A stretch of DNA of 23,611 nucleotides from contig DCRR01000003.1 of NCBI GenBank assembly GCA_002325245.1, positions 111,554 to 135,164 on the forward strand, in the 5' to 3' direction. The notes under the pieces were generated by a model. The model saw only the letters and a program-made list of their open reading frames with translations. It was not told the DNA's origin and searched no databases. The first letter of the stretch is position 1; the number at the start of each line of letters is the position of its first letter. The translations under genes and the position numbers were made by a program. This stretch comes from Microbacteriaceae bacterium UBA1487 (GTDB lineage: Bacteria > Actinomycetota > Actinomycetes > Actinomycetales > Microbacteriaceae). This document shows positions 7,656 to 13,958 of the stretch, one piece after another.

Positions 7656-7800
7656 GTCAAGGAACTCCTTTCTCCAGCCCGCAGCGATAAGGGCGAGCGA
7701 TGGCGAGGACTGGTTATGCGCGTTCAAGAACGAGTCGTCAATGTTCCGGTCGCTGTCGTTGCGAAAACCACAACGACCGGGAAACTGACGAGCAGTTGGT

Positions 7801-7841
7801 GCGGCGGCGCGGACGCGGGTGGTCCTCGTCCGCGCCGCCGC
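7801..7841 (-). terminator. 15-bp GC hairpin after the 93-aa gene
   Basis: Perfect inverted repeat: 7801-7815 pairs with 7827-7841, leaving an 11-nt loop. It begins 8 bp after the stop of the minus-strand 93-aa gene and before the methyltransferase gene. There is no T-tract, so it is terminator-like in position and stability rather than a classic intrinsic terminator. A second 7-bp hairpin (GTCGTTG/CAACGAC) lies just beyond, at about 7755-7777. Confidence 0.55.
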
Positions 7842-7849
7842 GGTTCAGC

Positions 7850-8131
7850 TCACGAGTCCGACGACTCGTTCGGCGTGCGACCCGAGGCGAGGAAAGACTC
7901 GCGGATGAGCGCCTTGCGCGCCTCGTGAGCTTCCATGCCAAGTGCGTCGGCCAGCTGCAGCACGGTGCGGCGCAGCTCGTCCTGCTTGCGGTCGAGCTCG
8001 GCCTCGATACGCGCCCGGCGGCGCTCACCGAAGGAGTTGCGGACGGCGACCACGAGGTCGCGCGCCCACTGGATCGTCTCGGCCGAGACGTCGACCAGGC
8101 GGTCGAAGGCGCCCTGGGTCGTGGTGGTCAT
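7850..8131 (-). CDS. hypothetical helical protein, 93 aa
   Basis: Ninety-three residues from the ATG at 8131 (MTTTTQGAFDRLVDV...). It is predicted almost entirely helical with a charged coiled-coil stretch (RRRARIEAELDRKQDELRRTVLQLADALG) and no membrane segment. The start overlaps the stop of the upstream 102-aa gene (TGATG), so the two are co-translated. A strong hairpin follows. I do not recognise a family; a structural or DNA-associated accessory role is possible. Confidence 0.7.
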   Translation of the reverse strand: MTTTTQGAFDRLVDVSAETIQWARDLVVAVRNSFGERRRARIEAELDRKQDELRRTVLQLADALGMEAHEARKALIRESFLASGRTPNESSDS

Positions 8132-8439
8132 CACTGCCACCGCCGAATCGCTGCCGAGGCGCCCAGCGTGTAGCTGTCGACAATCTCGCGGTAGCGGGCC
8201 TCGCCGAGCGGCGCGACCGTGATGAGGTGCTGCTCCAGCGCCGTCAGCGCGCCGACGTGCTCGAGGGCGGTGTGCGTCACGAACGCGCGGCCGTCCTCGG
8301 TGAGCTTGGCGACGATGGCGCGGGACTGCACACGCTCCACCTCGCGGCGGGTCTGCCGCTGGATGCCCAGCGACAGCGAAGAGAGCCCCTGCGGGCTCAT
8401 GGCGCTCCCCGTGGTGGGGAGCAGTTCGGATGCGGTCAT
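8131..8439 (-). CDS. hypothetical protein, 102 aa
   Basis: The ATG at 8439 is preceded by AGGAGG with 6-nt spacing, which fixes the start; the open frame further upstream is not coding-like. The product (MTASELLPTTGSAMSPQGL...) has a helical basic stretch (IQRQTRREVERVQSRAIVAKL) and then ALEHVGALTALEQHLITVAP. No family is recognised. First gene of a two-gene unit, overlapping the 93-aa gene, and divergent from the 283-aa gene across a 96-bp gap. Confidence 0.72.
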   Translation of the reverse strand: MTASELLPTTGSAMSPQGLSSLSLGIQRQTRREVERVQSRAIVAKLTEDGRAFVTHTALEHVGALTALEQHLITVAPLGEARYREIVDSYTLGASAAIRRWQ

Positions 8440-8535
8440 CTTCTGCCTCCTGGAGGTTGCTCCCTGCGGATGGGGAGTTCGTACTTCTAGGCTCAGGCGC
8501 GGCGTTCGTCCTGTCTTTGGCGCAAAATTGGCAAC

Positions 8536-9387
8536 ATGGCAGAGCCCGCTGATCCAGTGCGTGACGAACTGATCCGCGAGCTGCGGCTGTTCCGGCGGGG
8601 GCAGGGAGAGCCGACCGTCACGCGAATGACCGGGCTGTTCTACCTCGTTGAAGCGCTCGGCGATGGAATCCCCGAGCGCGCGTTCGATGAGCTGATGCGC
8701 CTCTACGATCAGCACGGCACCGACCCGTCAACGTCGGTCGGCGCGTTCTTCTATCTGTCAGGCGAAGGCGTCGGGCTCGGGTCCGTGGATCAGCGGCGCA
8801 CCCAGTACGTGAGCGAGCATTTCGCTGCGGACGTGTCGACGCCCTGGCGTCGCTCTGAGCGCGGCATCAGGGAGCTTGTGACGCTCATCCGTGACCGCGA
8901 CGAGCACGCTCGCCCCTGGGCATTCGTTTCCGTCTTCCAGTCCGGCAACGCGTTCCAGCCGGTCCTCGACTTCAACCTCCGCAAAGAGGCATGGGCGCCT
9001 CCCGTGGTTGAGATCGACGGCGAACCGGTCGCGTTCGACTTCACCGTCCGACCTCACCCCACGCTGCCCGACTTCGTCCATCGCCGCGTCGTGCTCCCCG
9101 AATCATCGCTCAACCTCGACGTCGGGTTCGCCGAGCGCATGGCCGTCGTCCGCGTCGGCTGGAGCATGCCGATATGGCCGGTCTGGAGCGTCTTCGCGTG
9201 GACCGCCGATCCGCGCATCGCCGTTCACCTGCGCACGTTCCGTGAGCGCGCCGTCGAGGTGTCGCTGCAGTGGTGGCGACACACCTCCCCAGGCGACGTC
9301 GCTGGCCTCGTCACCGACGGCGCCATCTGGGCAGAACGACGTGACCCGAACACAATGAACCTCCCAGAGGGCTGGGAGGTTCGCTGA
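8536..9387 (+). CDS. hypothetical protein, 283 aa, possibly leaderless
   Basis: A soluble 283-aa protein. The N-terminal 100 residues (LIRELRLFRRGQGEPTVTRM..., then TDPSTSVGAFFYLSGEGVGL) look helical. The rest is rich in Trp, Phe and Pro, with beta-like segments (VSVFQSGNAFQPVLDFNL, SMPIWPVWSVFAW). No family is recognised. There is no Shine-Dalgarno before the ATG; CAAAAT at 8523-8528 ends 7 nt before it, which would fit a -10 element and a leaderless mRNA. Divergent from the 102-aa gene and convergent with the 99-aa gene, with 8 bp between their stops. Confidence 0.75.
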   Translation: MAEPADPVRDELIRELRLFRRGQGEPTVTRMTGLFYLVEALGDGIPERAFDELMRLYDQHGTDPSTSVGAFFYLSGEGVGLGSVDQRRTQYVSEHFAADVSTPWRRSERGIRELVTLIRDRDEHARPWAFVSVFQSGNAFQPVLDFNLRKEAWAPPVVEIDGEPVAFDFTVRPHPTLPDFVHRRVVLPESSLNLDVGFAERMAVVRVGWSMPIWPVWSVFAWTADPRIAVHLRTFRERAVEVSLQWWRHTSPGDVAGLVTDGAIWAERRDPNTMNLPEGWEVR

Positions 9388-9395
9388 GTGGGCTG

Positions 9396-9695
9396 CTAGC
9401 TCTGCACCTCGAGGAGGCCGATGGCTTTTCCGACCATGTACTCGATGTCGGGGTGTCTGGGGCTTAGGCATACCGTTCCGCTAGCCGGGTTAACGCTGCA
9501 TTTGCTCGGATCGATGGTCGCGAGCCCGTGCTCGAAGTAGACGAAACCGAGGCGACGGGCGAGCTTCTCCTGGGCCTTCACCATGTCGGCGTAGATATCC
9601 CTTCGTGTTCCAAGCGTGTACAGCCCCCCTTCTTCAGTGACAGCGAACCGGGCACCGTCGATGTGGGGGAGCACCCAGACCTTGCGTCCAGGCAT
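9396..9695 (-). CDS. DUF2188-like small protein, 99 aa
   Basis: From the ATG at 9695 the protein starts MPGRKVWVLPHIDGARFAVT, then EEGGLYTLGTRRDIYADMVK and AQEKLARRLG. This pattern of a short beta-hairpin followed by a helix recalls DUF2188 proteins, where a lysine-rich helix follows a VVP/G-W-V core. The C-terminal half (ATIDPSKCSVNPASGTVCLS) carries two Cys. The match is weak. The open frame upstream runs through the DnaA-box region and is not coding-like; a promoter just upstream supports the 9695 start. Function unknown. Confidence 0.65.
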   Translation of the reverse strand: MPGRKVWVLPHIDGARFAVTEEGGLYTLGTRRDIYADMVKAQEKLARRLGFVYFEHGLATIDPSKCSVNPASGTVCLSPRHPDIEYMVGKAIGLLEVQS

Positions 9696-9705
9696 AGCTG
9701 CCCTA

Positions 9706-9734
9706 ACTATGAAGCGCGAGCGCGATCCTGGCAA
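9706..9734 (-). promoter_or_regulatory. promoter of the 99-aa gene
   Basis: Minus-strand TTGCCA (9734..9729) and CATAGT (9711..9706) are separated by exactly 17 bp, a good vegetative-type match. The predicted transcript start falls about 4 nt before the ATG at 9695, so the leader is minimal. Confidence 0.55.
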
Positions 9735-9750
9735 GCAATCCGTTGACGTA

Positions 9751-9922
9751 CTTTCCACAACATCGGACTGTGGATAACTCGTTGAAGCAGGCGTTGCCTG
9801 TGGAGAATTACACGGATGTAAGTATCGATTCGGTCGACGCGGCCGGAAATTCGGGCCTAGAAGGCCCTCAGGGGCGCTTCTAACGCCCGAAACGCGTGTG
9901 GATAAGGTTCGGGTACCCGAAC
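9751..9922. other. candidate replication origin: DnaA-box cluster with palindromes
   Basis: Two perfect DnaA boxes (TTATCCACA on the minus strand) lie at 9769-9777 and 9897-9905. Near matches are at 9799-9807 (8/9, minus) and 9751-9759 (7/9, plus). Between and beside them are a hairpin GGGCCT-AGA-AGGCCC (9853-9867) and a perfect 16-bp palindrome centred on GTAC at 9907-9922, immediately after the last box. The region is free of coding sequence. Clustered DnaA boxes plus palindromes suit an oriV of a plasmid or a replicating integrative element. No Rep protein of a familiar type is adjacent. Confidence 0.5.
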
Positions 9923-9965
9923 GGGCACCCAATGCCACAGCTGGCCGTATGTCGGCGGTGCGCGG

Positions 9966-10149
9966 TAGACTGCGAAGTGCGAGAAAGCCCCGACCGACTG
10001 GTTCGGCACGGGGGCTCGAATCGCAGCAGATCGGGGCTGAGTGTCTTTGCGGGACTACTCGACTCTAGAGGCTCAGATGGCCTCTTCGCGACCCGGCGAG
10101 CCGGTCCTCGGGAGATCTGCTTCAACTCAAGAAGCGGAAGGAGTACCTG
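9966..10149 (+). promoter_or_regulatory. promoter and structured 5' leader of the 44-aa gene
   Basis: A -10 like TAGACT (9966-9971) has no clear -35. The leader to the ATG at 10150 would be about 170 nt. AGCCCCGA (9986-9993) can pair either with GGGGCT at 10011-10016, enclosing an inner CCGA/TCGG hairpin, or perfectly over 8 bp with TCGGGGCT at 10031-10038. Two mutually exclusive pairings are what an attenuator or sensing leader shows. No known riboswitch consensus is recognised. Confidence 0.35.
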
Positions 10150-10284
10150 ATGGCGAAGTCGTCGTCACGGTCGTCCGGAAAGCCCTCGAAGGCGGCACTG
10201 AGCAAGGCGGGACGGACGCTCGCGTCCGACTCGTCGAGCAAGACCGCCAAGTCGAAGGCCGGCTCGACGCTCGGCAAGGGCTGA
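10150..10284 (+). CDS. 44-aa Lys/Ser/Ala-rich small protein
   Basis: AAGGAG with 6-nt spacing before the ATG gives a clear ribosome site. The 44-residue product starts MAKSSSRSSGKPSKAALSKA and ends in AGSTLGKG. It is strongly basic, with repeated (S/G)K(P/A/T)(S/A) units, no acidic patch and only one Asp. The composition suits nucleic-acid binding or a disordered histone-tail-like peptide. Not a family I can name. It sits after a long structured leader and before the 92-aa gene on the same strand. Confidence 0.65.
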   Translation: MAKSSSRSSGKPSKAALSKAGRTLASDSSSKTAKSKAGSTLGKG

Positions 10285-10410
10285 GCACCGGGGTGGGTCG
10301 ATCACCCGCTGGTCGGCCCTCCCTGCCAGCCCTTCACGCGACGCGATACCCTCGCCGGTACTCCGACTGCTTCGCTACCCGCTCCCACGAGCGGAGAGGC
10401 AGTTCACCAG

Positions 10411-10689
10411 ATGAGCAGTTCGTTCAAGTTCGACAAGAACGCATTCATGCGCGAGGTCCAGCGCGAGGCCCAGAAGGGCATCGACCAGATGGCACGCGAG
10501 CAGAACCGGGAGCTCGAGCGCATGAGCGCTACCCACACCGGCCGCCCGATCGAGGAAATCAAGCCCGCACTGCAGCGCCTGTTCGCGCGCTACGACGGCA
10601 AGATCACCGACCCCGAGCTGACCGAGTGGGCGCAGCTGATCAGCGACGGCACGAAGATCACGCTCAAGCCCGACAAGATCCGCTTCTAG
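10411..10689 (+). CDS. hypothetical helical protein, 92 aa
   Basis: Ninety-two residues. The first half is a charged helix (FDKNAFMREVQREAQKGIDQ, then MAREQNRELERM), and the second half is compact (IEEIKPALQRLFARYDGKIT, then DPELTEWAQLISDGTKI). Only a weak AGAGG lies 11 nt before the ATG, preceded by a 6-bp hairpin (10379-10394). A long terminator hairpin follows 2 bp after the stop, which supports a real transcription unit. Function unknown; similar small coiled-coil proteins are common on actinobacterial mobile elements. Confidence 0.72.
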   Translation: MSSSFKFDKNAFMREVQREAQKGIDQMAREQNRELERMSATHTGRPIEEIKPALQRLFARYDGKITDPELTEWAQLISDGTKITLKPDKIRF

Positions 10690-10691
10690 GC

Positions 10692-10739
10692 CATACGACG
10701 AGGGCGTCCCCAGTTCGTTCGGGGTGCCCTCGTCGTATG
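10692..10739 (+). terminator. long hairpin terminator after the 92-aa gene
   Basis: 10692-10705 pairs perfectly over 14 bp with 10726-10739. Five further pairs inside, two of them G-T, bring it to 19 bp with a 10-nt loop. It starts 2 bp after the stop codon. No T-run follows, as in many actinobacterial terminators. Confidence 0.7.
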
Positions 10740-10778
10740 CCTGCAGTAGTGACGCCGATCGGTGTCCGGCCGCATCGA

Positions 10779-10784
10779 TAGCCT
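10779..10784 (+). promoter_or_regulatory. -10 element for a leaderless start
   Basis: TAGCCT lies exactly 6 nt before the GTG at 10791, and no Shine-Dalgarno is present. This is the TANNNT-N6-start spacing seen in actinobacterial leaderless genes. No recognisable -35. Confidence 0.45.
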
Positions 10785-10790
10785 CAGATC

Positions 10791-11372
10791 GTGGTCGATA
10801 CGAAGCAGACGAAGACGATCGGCGAGCACCATGTCGCCGCTGAGCTTGCCCGGCGTGGTTGGGCACCAGCGCTTACCCGCGACGGACTCGAACGCACCGA
10901 CATCCTCGCAGTGCTCGCGGAAGGCGCTGAGCGGCGCCTCGTCGAGGTCCAAGTGAAGGCAGCGCGCGGCGCCAAGATGGACTCGATCAGCTGGCCGCTC
11001 GGCTCGAAGTCGCAGGCACCGAGCCTGCACGAGCGGGAGTACTTCGTCATGGTCGCAATCCCTCACGATCTCCGCGACCATCCCCGCAGTTTTGTGGTGC
11101 CCCGCGTCCACGTCGCAGCGGCGGCTTGGATCGAGCACATGAACTGGCTCACCCATCCCGATGCGCTCCCTGGAAAGCGGAATGCTCCGGTCGAGCGCTC
11201 TCGGGTGCTCCTTCGGACCTTTGCCGACTACGAGGACCGCTGGGACCTGCTCGAAGTTGACCAGAGCGCCGCCCCGGTTCTGCTGCCCTCGGGCTTCCGA
11301 GACCTTGCGCTCACGGAACGCGTCGGCCTACCGCCAGACCACGAGTGGCACGAGGGGCTTCCGGAGTGGTGA
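10791..11372 (+). CDS. PD-(D/E)XK nuclease-like protein, 193 aa
   Basis: The N-terminal 65 residues carry a nuclease-like core: a helix IGEHHVAAELARRGW, then RTDILAVL (candidate catalytic Asp at about residue 37), and a strand RLVEVQVKAARG with the E-x-K pair (EVQVK). This is the PD-(D/E)XK layout shared by restriction enzymes, Holliday-junction resolvases and DUF4365-type proteins. The remaining 130 residues are Trp-rich (ISWPLGSKSQ, HMNWLTHPDALP) and may recognise a substrate. Likely a DNA or RNA cleaving enzyme, but catalysis is inferred. It overlaps the next gene by GTGA, forming a two-gene cassette bounded by terminator and promoter elements. The GTG start is leaderless in appearance. 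Confidence 0.65.
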   Translation: MVDTKQTKTIGEHHVAAELARRGWAPALTRDGLERTDILAVLAEGAERRLVEVQVKAARGAKMDSISWPLGSKSQAPSLHEREYFVMVAIPHDLRDHPRSFVVPRVHVAAAAWIEHMNWLTHPDALPGKRNAPVERSRVLLRTFADYEDRWDLLEVDQSAAPVLLPSGFRDLALTERVGLPPDHEWHEGLPEW

Positions 11373-11914
11373 ACGAGATCGAGGACGCTTGGTATGCCGA
11401 ACTGCGCGCCCAGTATCAGCCCGAGCATGTCCGCCTGCTCCTGATTGGCGAGAGCGCGCCGACCGACCGCGGCGGCACTCGGCCGCGGAACTTCTTCTAC
11501 GCCGACCACCTCGGCTACGACAACCTCTACCGTGGCGTCGTCGAGGCGCTGTACGACATCCGTCAGCTGGAGAAGCGCTCGCACGACAAGCGCCCATGGC
11601 TGCGACGGCTGCAGGCCGACGGCGTCTTCCTGATCGATCTGGTTCCGTACCCCGTCAACGATGTATCAAGCAAGAAGCAGCGCAAGGCGATACTTCGCGA
11701 GAACGTCCCAGGCTGCATCGAGCGCGCCCGCGCCCTCAACCCGGACGGCATCATTCTCTGCAGCAGCGATGTCTTCGATGCGCTCGCGCTGCCGCTGCGC
11801 GAAGCTGGGCTGCCATTGCTTCACACCCGCGCCCTGAGCTTTCCGCTCGGCAACGTGCGTGATCAGTTCGTCGCGGGCTTCCGTGAGGCATACGCCCGCC
11901 TGGGCGATCACTAG
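11369..11914 (+). CDS. possible uracil-DNA-glycosylase-fold protein, 181 aa
   Basis: It starts at the GTG overlapping the upstream stop (GTGA); no other start suits the coupling. The 181-aa product shows VRLLLIGESAPTDRGG, then RNFFYADHLGYDNLYRGVVE, VFLIDLVPYPVND and PDGIILCSSDVFDAL. An opening strand ending LIGE-P, an aromatic FFY segment and a later strand with a polar loop resemble proteins of the uracil-DNA glycosylase superfamily. The resemblance is partial and the usual catalytic motif is not obvious. With the nuclease-like partner it could recognise modified bases in DNA, a pairing that would suit defence. That function is speculative. Confidence 0.5.
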   Translation: MNEIEDAWYAELRAQYQPEHVRLLLIGESAPTDRGGTRPRNFFYADHLGYDNLYRGVVEALYDIRQLEKRSHDKRPWLRRLQADGVFLIDLVPYPVNDVSSKKQRKAILRENVPGCIERARALNPDGIILCSSDVFDALALPLREAGLPLLHTRALSFPLGNVRDQFVAGFREAYARLGDH

Positions 11915-11975
11915 ACAGCACAGCTGCCTGGCGTCGCCCGCCGTTGCGGAATTGACAACGCTCGCGATCGGAAGA

Positions 11976-12003
11976 TTGACCCCGCGAACAGGCGGTGCAT
12001 AAT
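11976..12003 (+). promoter_or_regulatory. promoter of the ribbon-helix-helix gene
   Basis: TTGACC (11976-11981) and CATAAT (11998-12003) are 16 bp apart. A second TTGACA at 11952-11957, 24 bp upstream, repeats the ATTGAC core and may be an alternative -35 or operator half. A GATCCC/GGGATC hairpin lies in the leader at 12037-12053. Confidence 0.6.
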
Positions 12004-12082
12004 CGGCCTCACTCCTCGTCGGCGTGCGGCGTAGATGATCCCAACCGGGGATCGTCCGTCGCTTCCGATGAGGAGGCTCACC

Positions 12083-12403
12083 ATGAGTGAGAACACCCCT
12101 GCCGACGTGCCGGCCTCGGCACTCGGTCCGTTGCGGACGCTCGCCGTTCGTATCACCGATGGCCTGCGGGCGCAGCTGGACGTGCTCGCCCAGCTCAACG
12201 ACCGCACCGTCACCGAAGAGATCCGCCTCGCCCTCGAGTCGTGGGTCGAGACCAGCAAGTCCGACCCGAAGGTGCTCGAGCGCGCCGAGACGGTGCGCGC
12301 CGAGATCGAGCGCGAAGCCAAGACCAAGCAGAGCGCGATCGAGGCCATCTTCGGCGGTGCGAGCGGCGGCAAGACGCCGCGCCGGTCGTCGGGTTCCGCC
12401 TGA
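12083..12403 (+). CDS. ribbon-helix-helix DNA-binding protein
   Basis: A 106-aa protein with GAGGAGG 6 nt before the ATG. Residues about 15-55 form a ribbon-helix-helix-like unit: LRTLAVRITDGLRAQLDVLA, then QLNDRTVTEEIRLALESWVE. A charged helical tail follows (AETVRAEIEREAKTKQSAIE). Such proteins act as dimeric repressors, antitoxins or relaxosome accessory factors (MobC/TraY-like). No toxin gene is adjacent on the same strand, which favours a regulator or a mobilisation accessory factor. The strong promoter with repeated TTGAC elements upstream fits autoregulation, which is inference. Confidence 0.7.
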   Translation: MSENTPADVPASALGPLRTLAVRITDGLRAQLDVLAQLNDRTVTEEIRLALESWVETSKSDPKVLERAETVRAEIEREAKTKQSAIEAIFGGASGGKTPRRSSGSA

Positions 12404-12431
12404 CCGCAGTTCGGCATGCAGGGAGATCCGG

Positions 12432-12472
12432 CTGTTCGGGACTGGGCGCTTCACCGCGCTCGTCCCGGACAG
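12432..12472. terminator. bidirectional hairpin between convergent genes
   Basis: 12432-12442 pairs with 12462-12472 over 11 bp with one G-T pair. It lies between the stop of the RHH gene (plus) and the stop of the zinc-finger gene (minus), so it could terminate both. Confidence 0.5.
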
Positions 12473-12483
12473 TCGGTACACCA

Positions 12484-12681
12484 TCAACGCCAGCGCTTGC
12501 GCGACGTGAGATGCCAACCACGGCAGTCGTCGCAGAAGTAGACGCGCGCTTCCTGCTTCGGACGCGAAGCCTTGTCTTGGTTCTGAATCTGAGCCAGCAC
12601 CAGCAACGCCGCGATCCGGTCGCGATAGCGCGTCTTCGTGCAGGTCGGCATGAGTCGGAGTCTTCCGGTGACCACCGACAT
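12484..12681 (-). CDS. small zinc-finger-like protein, 65 aa
   Basis: The pattern CTKTRYRDRIAALLVLAQ, then EARVYFCDDCRGWHLTSRK matches a small family widespread on actinobacterial chromosomes and phages: an upstream Cys and basic helix, then C-x2-C-x2-WHLT. Likely metal-binding and nucleic-acid-associated; function unknown. The start at 12681 has GAGGA 8 nt upstream; an internal ATG at 12651 (MPTCTK) would also keep the whole motif. Convergent to the RHH gene and divergent from the DUF3846 pair. Confidence 0.7.
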   Translation of the reverse strand: MSVVTGRLRLMPTCTKTRYRDRIAALLVLAQIQNQDKASRPKQEARVYFCDDCRGWHLTSRKRWR

Positions 12682-12716
12682 GGTCAGTTCCTCGTTGCTG
12701 CCCCGCGGCTTCGGAA

Positions 12717-12737
12717 GAGAACCCGAGAGGGGTTCTC
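12717..12737 (+). promoter_or_regulatory. leader hairpin before the DUF3846 pair
   Basis: GAGAACCC (12717-12724) pairs with GGGTTCTC (12730-12737) around a 5-nt loop. It lies 13 nt before the AAGGAGG of the downstream gene at 12768. It could influence translation or act as a weak terminator for the region behind it. Confidence 0.4.
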
Positions 12738-12767
12738 GGCCGCGACAACAGTAAGGAGGTGGGACGA

Positions 12768-13298
12768 ATGGTGCGCAGCATCGTCATCCCGCACGACACA
12801 GAGCAGCGCCCTACCCTCGTAGAGCTCGCCGATCTCGGCGCGTTCCAGGAGGCGGTCGACGGCTGGCTGGATCTCATCGAGATCCCGTCCATCGGCGTCA
12901 CCATCTACATGAACGAGGCCGAACGTCGGACCCACGGTCCGCTGAACACCCGGGCCACTGCGTTCTGGTGGCTCCACAGCGCACATCCGACGGCCCACCC
13001 CGTCATCCTCGGCGACGTCGTCCTGACGGGCGTCGGCGACAAGGAGAACGAGGGCGACGTCCCGGAGGCGGTCATCGAGCAGATCTTCCATCGCGACAAC
13101 TTCGTGGTGCAGGTCCGCCCGTACGACCGCAACTCATGGTACGACTCGTTCGCGCGCTTCGACAGCGTCTTCGATGCCGCCCTCTGGTGTCTGCTGTTCG
13201 AGGCCACGATGCGTCCCGGAGCTCGGTTCCGCGTTCGGAGCGAGCCGCCGATTCACATCGCCGAGCTTCCCCTCTTTGGAGGTGACCGATCATGGTGA
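12768..13298 (+). CDS. DUF3846-like protein, 176 aa (first of tandem pair)
   Basis: The ATG at 12768 is preceded by AAGGAGG with 8-nt spacing. The N-terminal 60 residues follow the DUF3846 plan: a strand RSIVIPHD, then LADLGAFQEAVDGWLDLIEI, a strand VTIYMNEAE and NTRATAFWWL. The C-terminal 100 residues contain DVVLTGVGDKENEGDVPEAV, NFVVQVRPYDRNSWYDSFAR and an acidic tail. DUF3846 proteins are found on plasmids and phages; their role is unknown. The next gene is a paralogue overlapping by 7 nt, suggesting local duplication. It may be a heteromeric partner of the second copy. Confidence 0.7.
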   Translation: MVRSIVIPHDTEQRPTLVELADLGAFQEAVDGWLDLIEIPSIGVTIYMNEAERRTHGPLNTRATAFWWLHSAHPTAHPVILGDVVLTGVGDKENEGDVPEAVIEQIFHRDNFVVQVRPYDRNSWYDSFARFDSVFDAALWCLLFEATMRPGARFRVRSEPPIHIAELPLFGGDRSW

Positions 13299-13822
13299 GG
13301 GCGCTCGTCATCCCGACCACCGAGGGCGAGCCGATCACGGAGTGCGAGGTCAACAAGCTCGAGGACTACCAGACCGTGGTGGGCGGCTGGATCGAGCCGG
13401 TCGACATCCCGGCCCTTGGCGTGACGGTCTACGTCCACGAGGAGGGGCTAATGCTCAATCTCCCCTTCAATCCTCGGGCGACATTCCTCTGGTGGTACTT
13501 CGTACCCGAAGCTCGCCAGAAGGCCATGCTCGTCGGACCGGCGATCATCACGGGGCTGCCCGACCATAACGGCGACAGCACCGATGTCCCGAGCGAAGTG
13601 GTCGCCATGCTCGCCCACCCGGGGGAGTGGCGCGTCGAGGTTCGAACAATCGGTGACCCGAAGTGGTATCGCAACCAGATGACGTACTCGGACTACTTCG
13701 AAGCGCTCGTCTGGGCGATGGTCACATCGGAGCGCTGGACGGCTGCGGAGGACACCCGCGTGGTGCCAGTGCTCCACGACGAGGTCGCGTCAACCAACGT
13801 CAGTCCGCCATCCGCGGCCTGA
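13292..13822 (+). CDS. DUF3846-like protein, 176 aa (second of tandem pair)
   Basis: A paralogue of the preceding gene with the same length. Shared elements are VRALVIPTTEG, then LEDYQTVVGGWIEPVDIPAL, VTVYVHEEG and NPRATFLWW, followed by IITGLPDHNGDSTDVPSEVV and WRVEVRTIGDPKWYRNQ. The start ATG overlaps the upstream stop (7 nt), with GGAGG 9 nt before it, so the two are co-translated. A very long hairpin terminator follows. The duplicated copies have clearly diverged, which argues for distinct roles rather than recent amplification. Confidence 0.72.
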   Translation: MVRALVIPTTEGEPITECEVNKLEDYQTVVGGWIEPVDIPALGVTVYVHEEGLMLNLPFNPRATFLWWYFVPEARQKAMLVGPAIITGLPDHNGDSTDVPSEVVAMLAHPGEWRVEVRTIGDPKWYRNQMTYSDYFEALVWAMVTSERWTAAEDTRVVPVLHDEVASTNVSPPSAA

Positions 13823-13827
13823 CAACA

Positions 13828-13890
13828 GGGCGGCGACTGCCCGGACTTGAGAACCTCCGAGTTCTCGTCCGGTGCGGTCGCCGCCCTTCT
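13828..13890 (+). terminator. large three-segment hairpin terminator
   Basis: GGGCGGCGAC (13828-13837) pairs with GTCGCCGCCC (13877-13886). CCGGAC pairs with GTCCGG, and GAGAAC with GTTCTC, with small internal bulges and a 6-nt loop. It gives 22 pairs, ends in TTCTT, and sits 6 bp after the DUF3846 stop. Confidence 0.78.
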
Positions 13891-13958
13891 TCACCCAGTG
13901 CAGGGGCATCTCCGTGTCGGGAGCGCGTCGCAGGCTCCTCGCTCGATATCGTCGCCTC

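Noticed and set aside
10041..10781. 246-aa plus-strand frame
   Set aside because: It overlaps out of frame the 44-aa gene (strong SD), the 92-aa gene and a 19-bp terminator hairpin. The sequence is disordered Arg/Gly/Pro-rich.
12083..12681. RHH gene and zinc-finger gene as a toxin-antitoxin pair
   Set aside because: They are convergent with a terminator hairpin between them, and the zinc-finger protein does not resemble a toxin.
11666..12904. 412-aa minus-strand frame spanning four annotated genes
   Set aside because: It crosses a promoter, a terminator and genes with good ribosome sites on both strands, and has no recognisable domain.
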